A stretch of 64,000 nucleotides of DNA from Phoronis australis (Eukaryota; Phoronida; Phoronidae). Shown here in pieces: positions 37,084-50,300 of the stretch; position 1 is the first letter of the stretch, and each line of letters begins with the position of its first letter. The stretch covers positions 416,947-480,946 of the forward strand of contig NMRA01000141.1 in NCBI GenBank assembly GCA_002633005.1, written 5' to 3'. Made by a program: the position numbers and the translations under genes. The notes beneath the pieces are model-generated. The model was not told the DNA's origin. It was given only the letters and a program-made list of their open reading frames with translations, and searched no databases.

Positions 37084-37599
37084 CTGGGGACGATCAGAAG
37101 TTGAGGACGCCTGTGTTCCCCATTTCCATTCAGCCAGCTCCGACTATGAGTCTCCATGATCAGCTTATAAGAGGGTGTGATAAAGTGGGCTCCACAGTGT
37201 TCTCACCAAACATCAGATGTTTTGATGGGAAGAAGAGAGAGGTGATTGAAGAATTGGCAAAAACTGAAGTAGTCCAAAATATGTCTTTTTATTTCATGGC
37301 TCTCAACGTTGATGCATATGATCGGTCCACAAATTATGGAATAAAAACAGCGTTTTAATAGCGGTAACGAGGTTAGGAATAATAGAGGTTCTGTAGCTAT
37401 TTTTGATATACTTGTTCAGTTAGGATATCAAACTTAGTTTTGGCGTACATGACATTCCCATCTAATTCTCTGAAACCAATACAATGGTCTGCAAGCCTCG
37501 GCAACCTTTAAAGGTTTGGAAGAAAATTTGAAAACTCATTTCAAAGTCTGCTTAACGGGCAAGCATGACCTACGCTCTTAGAGAATTGCACGGCAACTG

Positions 37600-37665
37600 T
37601 TGGGAAAGACGACCCACTAAGGACCATAATATGAAGACGACCCACTAAGGACCATACCATAATAT
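37600..37665 (+). repeat. Short tandem duplication
   Basis: GACGACCCACTAAGGACCAT followed by AATATGAA or ACCATAATATG occurs twice in a row, a local duplication of about 31 bp. Confidence 0.7.
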
Positions 37666-38101
37666 GCAATCTGTGACAAAGAGGGTATGAGTCTTTAGCT
37701 GATTCTTAATTTTATCTTTCAAGATAAACGCCAATGGTTCATCAGCATGTGACAGATCGAGGATTGGTTTAAATTATGAAAACAGGGTTTTGTATCCTTT
37801 TAATGGGTTTTCCTGATTTCACCTGCTGTTACACAGTGATTACGTACAATAATGCTTTTTCCATCAGGTCATTTAAACACATTAAGTGAATTGGCACGTA
37901 CTCACATTGTTAGAATTTTATTTTGATGTTTTTCACTCCATCCAATTATCTTTACTAATTTTCTGGACTACTGGCCGAGTTCAGTGTTTTGGTCTTCCAC
38001 TGAGGATGTTTTTTCTGTAATAAACTTTCTTCATTATTATTTGCTAGTTTGAAGTTGGTGATGACCTACAATTGTGACTGTGCATGTCTTTGCTTCTTCA
38101 G

Positions 38102-38157
38102 TTACAGAATGCCCTTGGTCATGACGACTGGTTAACACAGCTTCTGGCACCGTTCAC
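38102..38157 (+). promoter_or_regulatory. GALNT11: 5' UTR part of the first coding exon, with upstream splice acceptor
   Basis: A pyrimidine-rich run ending in TTGCTTCTTCAG (AG at 38100-38101) is a good splice acceptor just before the start codon. It implies that the mRNA begins in at least one upstream noncoding exon. I could not locate that exon. The chosen ATG at 38158 is followed at once by a short basic tail and a membrane anchor, as expected for this family. Confidence 0.6.
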
Positions 38158-38346
38158 ATGGCAAGATTGAAAATTGCCTCGTTTTTCTACGGAATCCTGA
38201 TCACATGTGTGCTATGGGTCACCTTTCTCTGGGTTTATATCGACGTCATTGTGGACTGGAAGAACAAACCTGCTGTTGATCATGTCTTTCGTATGAAGAT
38301 ACTCCCCAAATTTGAGAAGACGTGGAAACACGACGATGTTGAGAAG
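38158..38346 (+). CDS. GALNT11: GALNT11-like coding exon 1 (cytosolic tail, signal anchor, stem)
   Basis: It encodes residues 1-63: MARLK, then a hydrophobic anchor of about 23 residues (type II Golgi topology), then the start of the stem ([13 protein letters not shown]...). The donor is GAG AAG|GTACGT, phase 0. Confidence 0.9.
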
Positions 38347-41300
38347 GTACGTGTAGGAAGGTTGTTGGGAGTTTGACATTTTGACAAAGAAATGCCTAAG
38401 TGGCTTCAGAAGTTTCTAATGGTAATTTTTGACAGATGTCGTATAGAATAATTGCCAAAATTATCATTTTATGCACCGACTTAGATATATGGCCAACATC
38501 CTCAGCCATCTGACTGTCTTGTGGCATCCTTTGGTGTATCTCTGAAGTCCATTAGTGGATGTTTGTAAAATTTTGCAGTCGTGTCCTTATCATGGACAGA
38601 ACAGCACAAGCAAATTTTTGGACGGGACAATTTTTTGTGCTATGCATTTGCCTGTGTGTCTTCAGAGTTTCTTGATACATTTTCATGAAAGTTTCCAAAA
38701 AGGTAGATAAAGTTTGAGTCTTATATTGGAATAAAAACTTACAAAAATCAACAGCTTGGCTTGTGACGTTACTGTTTTTTTCTAAAGAGATGTCTGTTAC
38801 AGGAGATAAGATGGCTTAGTTGTTGTTGGATGAGTTCCGTATATTCTGCGCCACACGATGGCCATTTTTACCGTTTTGTAGTACACCGGTATCTGCCAAA
38901 CGGCTTGGGGACCATTATGAAAATTGCCACGTATGTTCCTACTGATAAGGACAAGGGTTGTTGTTAATTTCTGTATGCCTGTGAACCTCCCCCCCTCTTG
39001 TGACAGTTTTGTTTCTTCTGCATCTACATTGTATCTCCCAAGCCCTTCATTGATGGATTTTCGAATTCCGCATGCATTCTATGAACGTGACGACACGATG
39101 ATTTTCTGATGGATCCCACTGCTGCAGTTCCCCTTTGTGGCAATTTTAGTGTTTTTACGTTTTCTGAACCGCAGGCCCAAATTGTCACAATTTGCCCATA
39201 TTGTCAACAGTTTTTACTATAGTACAGAGTCTGACACAAATTGTCACAACAGCTCAAATTGTCACAACAGCCCAAATTGTCGTAATGATGTAAGAAGTGT
39301 CAGGGGAATATTAGCTACAAAGATTGGATATTGCGCCAGAAAATGCTGTGTTTCCAAACTACAACATGAGACTACTGTTTTGGACATACACCTGATGGCA
39401 GCAGTAGTGGTTCACAGGTAGATAGCAGCAGTAGTGGTTCACAGGTATATGTGAACGGTCACCAGTTTCCATCGTGCACTCGCATAGACTGTTAAAGCAC
39501 GGTTGTTGAGCATTTTCATGTTCAAGTAGTGGGGGTTGTTAGGGGGATGGGCATTCCCAGATGATATCTAGACATTAAAATCCAACCAATTTATGTCAAT
39601 GAAACTTGATACAGAGGTATATACTCCCAGATAATGATGCTTTCTAGCTTTTTCTGGGCTTAGTGTAACTCTTATTATCGTACATTGCATTTTTGTTGTA
39701 AACATTAAAAAATACAGCGGTATATGATTTCAATGTGCCAGCACCATTTGATTTTCATGTGGATTCGGCCATATTGTTGTTTGCCTGTATATCTTTGTAT
39801 ACAAAGGGTGTTGCTCAGCCCTAAGAGAATCCACATGAAGGTCTGATGAAGGTATCCCCAGTGCTGATGTTTGCCCTCATACCCTTGCAGACAAAGGCTC
39901 TTGCTCAGCCCTTAAACACTCCATAGATGGATAAGGCGAAGGTATGCCTAGTATTGATGTGTGTGCCCTCATACCTTTGTAGACAAAGGGTCTTGCTCAG
40001 CCCTTAGAGAGTCCACAGAAAGCTAAGACAAAGGTACCTCCAATATTGCCCATGCCGGGACTGGAGAATCATTGGAAGGACCGGCCACTACGTGAGCTGG
40101 GACTAATTGAGAACAAGCAGGATCTTCAAGTGCGCGATACGGGTGAGTCTATTGTGTGCTTGTTGTCAAAACTACCATTAAAAGTGATCCGAGAATTCTT
40201 CACAACCACGTTTGTTTTTTGGCTAATTAAAGGCATTTGTGTGTTCATTGAAATGAGGTTTTGGTGAATCTGTTTTTACAGTGAAATATCATCTATTTCA
40301 GGCAAAAATAATTGTCAAAATTGGTCTTTGTTTCAATTTTCAAAGGCTACTAAAATTGCCGTGAATGTTCGCAATTTCTCAAAAGATTGTTCGTTAATAC
40401 AGAACTTAGAAATGATGAAGTATTAACTTTGTGCTATTTTTTCTCTGTGATACACTTGTCTGCCATATTGTGTCCTTGATGAGACATTAGTACTTGTAGT
40501 ACATTTTGCTGAGCATAAGTAACATAGAAGCGCCTGTTTATCAACTGCTGTGGAGTTCTCTTCCCCATATCGTGTAACGGGGCGCCACCACATTGTCAAA
40601 ATCTAGGTCAATGCACAATACTTTGAACGGTGGACAAATTTCACTGTGCATGTCTTAAAATGAGTACGCACTTGCATTTTAAAATGATCTGAAGTAGAAT
40701 ACTGATGAATTATCAACCATGGCACATTCATCAAATCCCCATGTAAAGATAGCATTGCAGTGTGACGCACACGGCCGGGTCAACACTAAATGAAGTTAGT
40801 AGGCCACCCTGTCCCTGCCAGTTCTCATGAAGTCAGAGAATCCCGTTCAGTTTTCTTAAATTTGAAACCACCGTTGGTCGCCGCAGCCTTGATTCATGCC
40901 CCATTTGTTGTCTAAACTTGAGAATATGAGTCGTGATCACACAATCAAAAGTAGAGAACTGTCAGGAGTTTTGGAATAGTGGAAATTCAAAGTAGTGAAT
41001 TTTAGAAGGTAATGAACCTTAGGAGTAGTGGACATTCGCAGTATTGAACCTTCGTCATAGTGACATGGAACCTTGGAAATCTTTTCCATTAAGTTTGTAG
41101 CTCGTATGAAGTCTGCAGGGTTGTGCACCATTGACATTGATTGACTAGAGAAGATTTTCATTGACCATCATAACGTGAAAATGCTCGACGAGGTATTCTC
41201 AGTGCAAGAAAACACGGTAGCTGAATGTCTGGATTTTGAGCACGACAGAGGACTGCCTGTAATGAACTCACTGAATTTAAAAGAACAGAAAAGCTCACAT

Positions 41301-44300
41301 GCGAACACGCATGGATGTCAATCCACCAATCCACAATCAAAGTGGACACTGGATGAACAACATACTTGTATATTTGACGATCACTTTCAATTCAAAATTT
41401 GAAAACGCCTACACTTCTACCATACTATGCTTGCAATTAAACCAAAATAGCAGAATAACATATCTGTTGTTTGCTGTTTGGTTTCTTGGCCGAGTTTAAG
41501 GCATTCACGCCAAACTTATTTTTTGGGAGCTCTCTCGTTGCTATATACATGTAGCTTACTTAGGTCGTAGGGCTAAACTTGTATGCTTAGGTATAGACAT
41601 TCATTTCTAGACTACCTTGTTGCCCTTTGTTGTAGCCACCAGGAGCGTAGTTTATGAATAACATAAAGCCTCCTGTTATTATATGCATGATCATGTCATC
41701 TACACAAACAGTGACACTCGGGTGAATTTGGCCGTGTACGACCCGATGCAACGTGAAGCGCTGTGAATCAGAAGCAAATTCAAAATTATTACTAACTTAG
41801 TTGTCATTGTACTTAGTAGCACCAGTAGCGGTAACAATTTTGGTGTTGTTGTCCATTTATATTCTGTCTTTCATACCGTGAATAATACGCTTACAAGGAA
41901 ATCACGCATTTCTAAAGATATGCGGGAATTTTCACCGCTCGTCCTTCTGAGCGGCTTGTATCAAAGAGAGCGCGGCGCCGCAATCAGGTACAGTTGTGAT
42001 GGCCGCATTGCCCGATGCTAGCAAGACCCAATTAAATGTAATTATCCGACCATTGAACTGTATTGGACGTCTCTGACTGTACGTAATGGCAAATTTTCAA
42101 AATGCATTAACCACTAATTTTTATTATAAACGAACACCACGGCAGTATTCAGCTGGAAAAAAAGCAACCAAGTATGGTTTTCGATTTTTAAAAATTGATG
42201 AACTAATAATCTAAAAACTACAACCATTGGGTACGATTGAAGATAAACTACCGCGCGTATTGATATACTCGGTGGATATACAAACGCTGATCAGAGTTAA
42301 CAATATCACATGGATTCATTTTTTAATATTCTTTCAATCTCGTTTAACCAGATTTTTGACCAGGAAACAGTTGTTGTGCCCACTTTTCATTTTTTATTAC
42401 TGACAAAGAGCTAGAATAGTTATATAGTAAGTGCCACCGAAATTGTCCAGAGATTCCAAATCTTCAGTTTGGTTATCACCATATTTGCACTTTTGTATGT
42501 ATTTTATGATTTGAGTTTTAATAAAGATTAAACTTTAATGACACGTGAAATGTTTAGTGTACCCTTAATGTGGTAAGTTTAGGATGGGCTCACAATGAAC
42601 TTAACTAATTAAGTTTAGCTGGCGATCAAAATCTACCACTGTTTTGGTACTTCAAGTTCAAAAGATAAAAAGTTATTAACCCGTTCCCGGTAAGAAAAAA
42701 AAAACAAGTGGGCAGAAGCATTAAAAATTAAATAAAGAAAACCAATATGAAACTTATCATTCCTTTGGGAAGTGGTCCTTTGTGAAGATAAACACAAGTT
42801 GACCTTTTTAGTCATTTTGTAATTGATAATGTACCAAGTTAAAACTACTCTCCAGAGTTGCAGGCTATAACTTTGCAAATGTCAGAGAAAACCAAATTGG
42901 GGGTACTAACAACAACCATTGTTGAGACAGTAATGCTAGCTATTACCTTAGTTTCCACTTCATTAGCTCAGATCTACATCAGTGCAAAGGGCGTGCTGAA
43001 TAGGCATCATAAAAGTTGTCTGGGGCTAAGGGAATCAGAGTGGTCATCAGTGTATGCAAGAAATTCTCCACATGTTAACTAATATGCTGGGGCTGGACCT
43101 TTTCAGCGGGATGGGGACTCTCAAGTAATGATGAACTTTCAGTTCTGTTCTTCCCATAAATCACTTGTGGTCTGTGTAAGAAATAACTTGGGACTATTAA
43201 AATAATTATTATTACCTGTAGGCGGCCTGGTTTTATTTGATAGCATAGGTTTTAGGCCCATCTTGGGCTCTTCGTTAGGGTACCGGCAGGGATCTCCGAG
43301 TCACTTTTGGGCGGTGCCTGGTGGTCGTCAAAGTCCACCTGGTGACTGTCAAGTGAGAGGATGTGTGCCCCGGCGAAGATCCCAAGATGGGCCCGAAATC
43401 TAAACTTTCAAAAATATAACCAGGCCACCAATAAGTAACGATCATTATTTCAATACTATGTAACAGCGCCATCTATGAACATTTATTCCACAAGTTGAGA
43501 CCAGTTTTGTATCCAGCGCTTGATTTGACGACTTGCAGATTTCAAAGTTCATCTTCACTTCTAAATTTTGAATTACTAATAGTTTTCCTAGATTCATTAC
43601 CTTTGATTAACAAGTGTTCCATTTATTTCATGAAATTAGTGCATTTGCCACAGCAGTCAACACATATCAAATGCACTTATAATAAATTACAATAAGTAGA
43701 CTGAAGTAGAAATTGTTTGGCAAAAATTAGGCAAGGTCAGTGAATTACATGTCATTAGTGTATGCGATCGTCTGCGTTCTATGGCTTGTTCCTTTGTGGA
43801 GGAATGGAGTTGGAAAATGAATGTACATTTATGCGTAGAAATTGGAGAGGTGCGCATAAGATACAGAGAATGGGGCACGTTATGGATGTACTGCCATCAA
43901 CGATTTTTACGCCGGATCGGCTACCACCTCAGATTTCATTTAGCGACTTGGGATTTTCAGGTTTAGCCACCTCAGATTTGGTTTGGCAAAGTCAGATTTT
44001 TGCCAGGTCGCCAAATGCGACTTGGTGTTAAGCTAAGTGTCGAGCGCTGGTATCAGTAATGCGCCTTAAGCAAATGGTAGTTTCTTTTACAGGAGGTAGA
44101 TTCATAACACATGTATTCCTTAATTCTTTGGCTAAGCTTCCAGTCTAATAATTGGAATGCGTACAGAACGTGACGGATTTTCTAATACACCTGTTGGTAA
44201 CTCTGTTTTCTGTTCTTTTCAACAGGCTACAGGTTGTATGCTTTCAACCAGTTGATAAGTGACCGGCTTGGTTACCGTAGAAACATTCCAGACACAAGAA

Positions 44301-47300
44301 GTCCACTGTAAGTGTAAATTATGACCCGCTGTAACCTGAAGTAGATTCAGACGTTTCCCGTATCTTCCCATTCTGTATTAGTAAAAGTCTGGTCATGCAT
44401 CTCCATCTTAAAATCAATATGAGTTTAAGGAGAGTTTGAGTTTATGTCAAGATTTTGAAATGTATACTTGAACTACTGTCAAAAACTAACATCAAAATTA
44501 GGCATTTATTGCATGACTGTTTTGAGGGTATCTTGTAGTTAGTAACTCACTGAGCTCAGCCAGAGAGGTGATAATTAGTCAAACTATTGCAACAAGTGAA
44601 GAGGAAAACTCTTTTGGCATAGATGATGAAGTTGTTAGTTACCTTGTTAACATTTTGGACCCCCATGGTTCGGCGGTCATTTTCAAACTAATGTATGTTG
44701 AGTACACAGACGTGTGATATTATTGGAGTAGGTGTGGTTTCTCTGAAGAATGGTTTTGTATTATGTCTAGTTTAAGTTGTTCTACATCTCTGTTCATGCT
44801 TGTATTATCCATCTTTTGATACAAATAGATTATGTTAACCACCTAGTAAATGTGTTGTGGTCATTTCCATGACAGAAACATTCTCCCTATCAATGTGTAA
44901 GGCATGGTCTGAAAAAGCTGATTTGTACACATTGTTTTCGGACACCTTTCGTTGAACACGCCAGGTGAAGTGTTTGTTTACAATGACAACATCATATTTA
45001 CTAGGTGGAACACAGAATCTATCAAAAAGAAGGGTATTGAACAGAGACGTGGAACAATTTAAACTGGACATACAAAGCTACTCTTCGGAGAAGCCAAATT
45101 TCTAGCCCCGCGTATTCCAATTTTGACGTCACACGCCTGGGTACTCGACATATATCAGGGGCCCGTTCCAAGAAAACTGACTTAGCTAAAACAAATCTTA
45201 AATTTATGCCAATTTTAAGAAAAAAACTTCAGCTTGTCTTAAGTCTGTTCTAAGAAAGTGATATTAGGTTTGACTTAAATGTTTGACTGGAGTTTTGTCC
45301 ACCTGATTTGATTTGGAAGTTTCAAAGTTTGTAAGTTTAGAAAAATCTTAGACTTAAGTAAAAAATGAACTGGAGTCAGTTTCTTGGAACAGGCCCCAGT
45401 TTGAAAATGACTGCCAAGCCATGGAGGTCAAAAATGTTACCAAGATAACGATTGTATCGCCTATGTCAAAGGAATTTTGCTCCTCACATGTATTCTGGAT
45501 GCATGAATCTTTTTAGTATTTTGTTCTATAACAAACTAGGTTTATAGCATTCCCTTGCTTGTAACTCTCTATTCTACTGATCAAGTTTGAGTCTAATACT
45601 GGAATAAAAACTTACAAAAATTAGCGACGTTGCGTCCACATCTCACGGACTTCAGCTTGCCTCGTGACGTTATCGTTATTCTGGCCAATTGGTGGCGTTT
45701 TGGCAAGACGGTGTGGCAGTGACGTCAGAACACCATCCCATACGTGTGACAAGTCGAATCTTAAACCGCCTCTTAAATTTAAAGAGGGACTCAGTACGCT
45801 CATGGAGAGCTTCCTTTACACCCCTTTTGAACCAGTCTAGGACAATGATTTCAATACTGATGATGTCACTATCCTAGACTTTGAGGAAGACTGGTTCAGA
45901 AGGGGTGTAAAAGAAGCTCTCCATGAGCGCATTGAGAGTCCCTCTTAAAATAAAAGAGGCGGTTTAAGATTCGATTTGTCATGCGTATTGGATGGTGTTC
46001 TGACGTCAATGCCGCGCCGTCTTGCCAAAATGCCACCAATTAGCCAGAATAACAATAACATTACAAGCCAAGCTGAGGTCCCTGAGATGCGGACTTAACG
46101 TGGCTAATTTTTGTAAGTTTTTATTCCAGTATTAGACTCAAACTTGATCAGTTTTCTCAACTGGATGTCTCAAAATATTCATGCTTTTATCTCTATTCTA
46201 CTGGTCTCCACCTAACTGTGAGAATGTTTATTCATGCGTATCATCTTGCGTTGAAAAGTCAGTCGTATTCATTATTCAGACATATGCTGATTTTGATATC
46301 TTGATTGAATGTAGAAAACTCCAATTATCGCCCCCTGTTTCTCCATAACAAATGTCTCTTGGGTGTTCATATGTTGCACATATGCTATTTACTCTAATTC
46401 AATTCCATAACTGAGAAAGATTAATTGTGAATTAATTATGCAAGTACCTTAAGTTATGCACGCAATCAAATTTGCCATTTTGCTAATTGCATGATGGTCC
46501 TTGGTCATAGAAAACAACCCTCCTGGTGATATGATTGACGGCGTGGGTGATACGTTTTGTCTTTGTTTCTGCCGTTGGTATGGCACAATCAGGGAGTTGG
46601 CTGCTAGGTATCATTTCTTGTCATTTTTGAGCAGCGAATTAAAGATTGTTTTTTACAATACTGGAGCTTTGTTGTGGAAAATAGCTCAAAACTTAATACA
46701 TATTCCTCATTTAAAATTGATTTTGAAATGGAATCCGATCTGTTGCGTGATATTCCATATATCTTTTTAGCTTCTATGGCTAATTTACGTTGCTCCAACC
46801 ATAACTTGATGATAGAGAAAGGTAGACATGCTCTTGTGGACCAAAAATACCATGTGTGTTGTTTCTGTGTGTTCCTAATTGAAGATGAATACCATTTCAT
46901 ATGTGTTTGTGCAAGGTTCTGTTCTTTGAGAACTGCATTTATACCTGAGTGGTGCTGGCGTGAGACAAACATAAATTTGTGTTAATGAAAATGTCGAAGC
47001 CAATTGCTCACATTAATCGAATGAAATTTGCATTTCACGGCACTGCCCTCAGCAAAAAGCTGCTCTGCGTTATCATGTAAATTTTATGTATGATGTGGGC
47101 CAAGGCCTTAAATGTTGAAATAATTAGATACTTCAGGGTGTTACATTGAAACAGGAATCCCGGTGTAAAACAGATGTCCCGGAGTTGAAAACAGACTCCC
47201 GCACCTTCAGAACAGTAGCAGTTAGCCACCCCAAAAAACAGTAACCCTAACCTTTAAAACAGGAATGGTGGGGATGGAACAGGAAACCTAGAGACCGAAA

Positions 47301-50300
47301 AAAATTGTCCAGGTTTCTTGGCCAATCCCTGGGATTCATGTTCTTAAGGTTGGGTTTGTGTTTCCGGGCTGGTTAGATGTTTTGAAGGTGTGGGAGTCTG
47401 TTTTCCACTCCAGGATATCTGTTTTACACCAGTGTTTCCGTTTTTGCTGGAACAGTCTGTACTTACCGTTTATGAAAAAATTAAAAAATAGCATTTGACT
47501 TGTCCGACGCTTTTTCTTAAGGTGGTGACATTTTATTGCAGTTCAATTGGTGTGTGTTTTATTGACAGGTGCCAGGCACACAAGTATTCCAAAGTAGTCC
47601 CTAAAGCCAGTGTTGTGATATGCTTTTACAATGAGGCTTGGTCTGCCCTGCTGAGAACTGTTCACAGCGTTCTAGACAGGTCCCCTCCTGAACTGCTGCA
47701 TGAAATCATTTTGGTGGATGATAACAGTGATTTAGGTGGGTGTACATAAAAGTGTATTTCTTTCCATTGCCAAAAGGTTAACTTTTCTACTTAGCGCGAA
47801 AAAATGAGTTGTGCTGAAAGGATTATTAATTTGGAATGTCCAGTTTACACTAATTGAAGTATGATCTTACTGGAGTGGTTAGAATATAATTTCAAGAAAT
47901 GTCGTTGACGCATATCTGTTTTGTATCTGTTTATGGTTTAAAGATCCTAGTTTCTACCAATTTTTTGTTTCTGCAGTGTATTTAATAGTTATATTAATGT
48001 AGTAATTGATCAATAAATTTGTTATTTTTCACAAAGCTTAGGCTTTTTTCCTGGGCTCTGCCGATCTTTAGAATTTAAGCTGAGCCACCTTCTTTTGATC
48101 AATCCATCAAGCATCATGATTATAATGTTTGTTCAGGGGTGCATTGCACACTTGCAAGAAAACCCAGTGTGGTCAAATGCTTTTGTTTGTAATACACAGC
48201 GATGTTTTGTAAAGACTTGCGTGGTCTTGTATTTTTGTGTTTAACTCTGCAAATTCTAGAGTATCTGAAAAAAGAGCTGCCCCCCTACGTAGAATCTTTA
48301 GACAAAGTAACTCTCTACCGTCTCCCGGAGAGGGCAGGACTGATGCGTGCCCGAATGTACGGCTCGGACAAAGCCAATGCAGAAGTCGTTGTCTTCCTCG
48401 ACAGCCACTGCGAAGTGAATGTCATGTGGCTTGAGCCACTCTTGACCAGAATTGCCCAAAACCACCATAACGTTGTTGCACCTGTCATTGACCTGATTCA
48501 CCCGGACACAATGATGTATTCTGGGTCGCCTATGGTGCGTGGGGGGTTCACCTGGACTCTGCAGTTTCGCTGGGACCAGCTGCCTAATTACGTACTACTG
48601 GACAAGAAAACATCAGCAATGCCGCTCAAGTGAGTTCTGAACTCGCAGATTGACATACAATTAATATGCATCACTGTCGTAGAACCCAGTGATTACTTAG
48701 TGAAGTCTTTCGTTGTCATTCATTTCACTTGTAGATCTCATTTCTCACCAGCAACTATGCATCTTTCTCACCAGTTGGGATTGTAATAATCACTTACCAC
48801 TGCCCTAGGCTTTTATGACCTCCGTCCTTTTTGAGGGATTATAGGGGAACAGGGATGTTTGTCAGCGATGGTGGCTGCATGTTCATGGCAACACTCTTTC
48901 CCCTCCATGTTAGACACTGTGTTCTATCAAACTAAATATGTCTTTGAAAATTGAACTTAGCAACTGTTATTTCTTTGTTTATATGTCCCAGCCTCTGTTG
49001 TGTTACTGCTGTTCCTTTGTTGATATGTACCAACCTCTTGTGTAACTGCTGTTCCTTTGTTGATATGTACCAATCTCTATTGTGTAATGTACATGAGCAA
49101 CAAAATGGGAAAACTTGACTTGTGTACCCCACCTCACATTAGTAGAACGCTTATCTGGGTGATCTTAATTGCCACCAAAGATATGCAGCAAAATTTGAAA
49201 GGGAGTGCGCCATGAGCTGTGCTCTCAATTATGACAACAAGAAATATGTTGTAAAAATTCATATAGTTTGTGGTTCAACTCCATGTGTGCAATGCCATGT
49301 TGGAGGCTGCGAACAATATTATGTTGCACAATGTCATTTTGTTTTGCAATACCATTGTTGTTTGAATTGGTGCAGTTTTATTGCTCATTAAACTACTGTC
49401 CACAGTTTGAGTATCAGACCCCATAGCAAGTCACACTGCGGTTGCCGACAAAACAGAAGTAATGACCAGTATGAGATGAGCACACTATATTTTCTTCTAT
49501 CCTTAACAATCCATAACCCACACTTTTGTTGTGCTGTCCACTTAGACCTTCTTCTAACTAGCATTTCCTACGAAAGGAAGCAACAATGTCCAAAAACTCG
49601 ACAAGAAAAATTCAATCAATCGACCGCGTTTCTGATGAATTCCATTGTGTCACATGGTGTCAGGTGTGTAGCGTTGACGCTCAACTGACAGGGGGCATAA
49701 TGCTTAAGGATAACTTGTTCAAAGGTAACTTGTTTTTACGCTGCCTAGAACTTAATTTTCTTTTAAAAGTGAGATATGCCTCACCTTCTATTGTTTTATT
49801 TTGAGCAGAACTCCCACAATGGCTGGTGGTCTGTTTGCCATCAACAAAGAATACTTTGCGGAGCTTGGCAAATACGATTCAGGAATGGACATATGGGGAG
49901 GTGAAAACCTGGAAATATCTTTTAAGGTGCGTGTAATACCATGCATCCTTTTGCAAATGGATGGCACATGAATTGTCCATTTTCATTATTTTTTTTTGTA
50001 CTATGAGTGAAATTGGTGCTTAAATCAAGGTTGCCTTTTATTGCAATGTTGATTTAAACAGTGTTTTGATTTTCAAAAAGTTCCATAGTGTTCCAAAAAT
50101 TTCTTGGACTTAGGTAGTTCAATTTCAGTTCCCTTTGATCAGAATCTGTGCTCTGGCCTACTGTATGGTTACGCAGTCGCGTACTCTATATTCATTGCTA
50201 TGGCAAACAAATGTCTAACCAAAAATAAATTCATCTCGCAATAATTCTGAAAAGTGAAAACCATCAAGGAGGTACAAAGATGTACCATGTTCCTGAGTTA

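Larger units (their letters stand above)
34820..37115 (-). mobile_element. 2.3-kb composite element with terminal inverted repeats and 8-bp target duplication, carrying a Ty3/gypsy fragment
   Basis: The two ends are inverted repeats of about 31 bp (34820-34850 and 37085-37115) starting CACAGGCGTCCTC and matching at about 28 of 31 positions. Each is followed outside by TTCCCCAT (34812-34819 and 37116-37123), an exact 8-bp direct repeat. Inside lies a degraded, 5'-truncated gypsy pol on the - strand that runs straight into the right repeat. An 8-bp duplication is typical of hAT or P-type DNA transposons, not of gypsy integrase (4-6 bp). The left repeat also follows an LTR-like segment and looks somewhat like a primer-binding leader, so a rearranged retro-copy is the alternative. 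Confidence 0.7.

Noticed and set aside
48202-48259. Upstream part of the long open frame (MFCKDLRG...) as extra GALNT11 coding sequence
   Set aside because: A clean acceptor AATTCTAG at 48252-48259 joins in phase with exon 4, and the bases before it show no family similarity.
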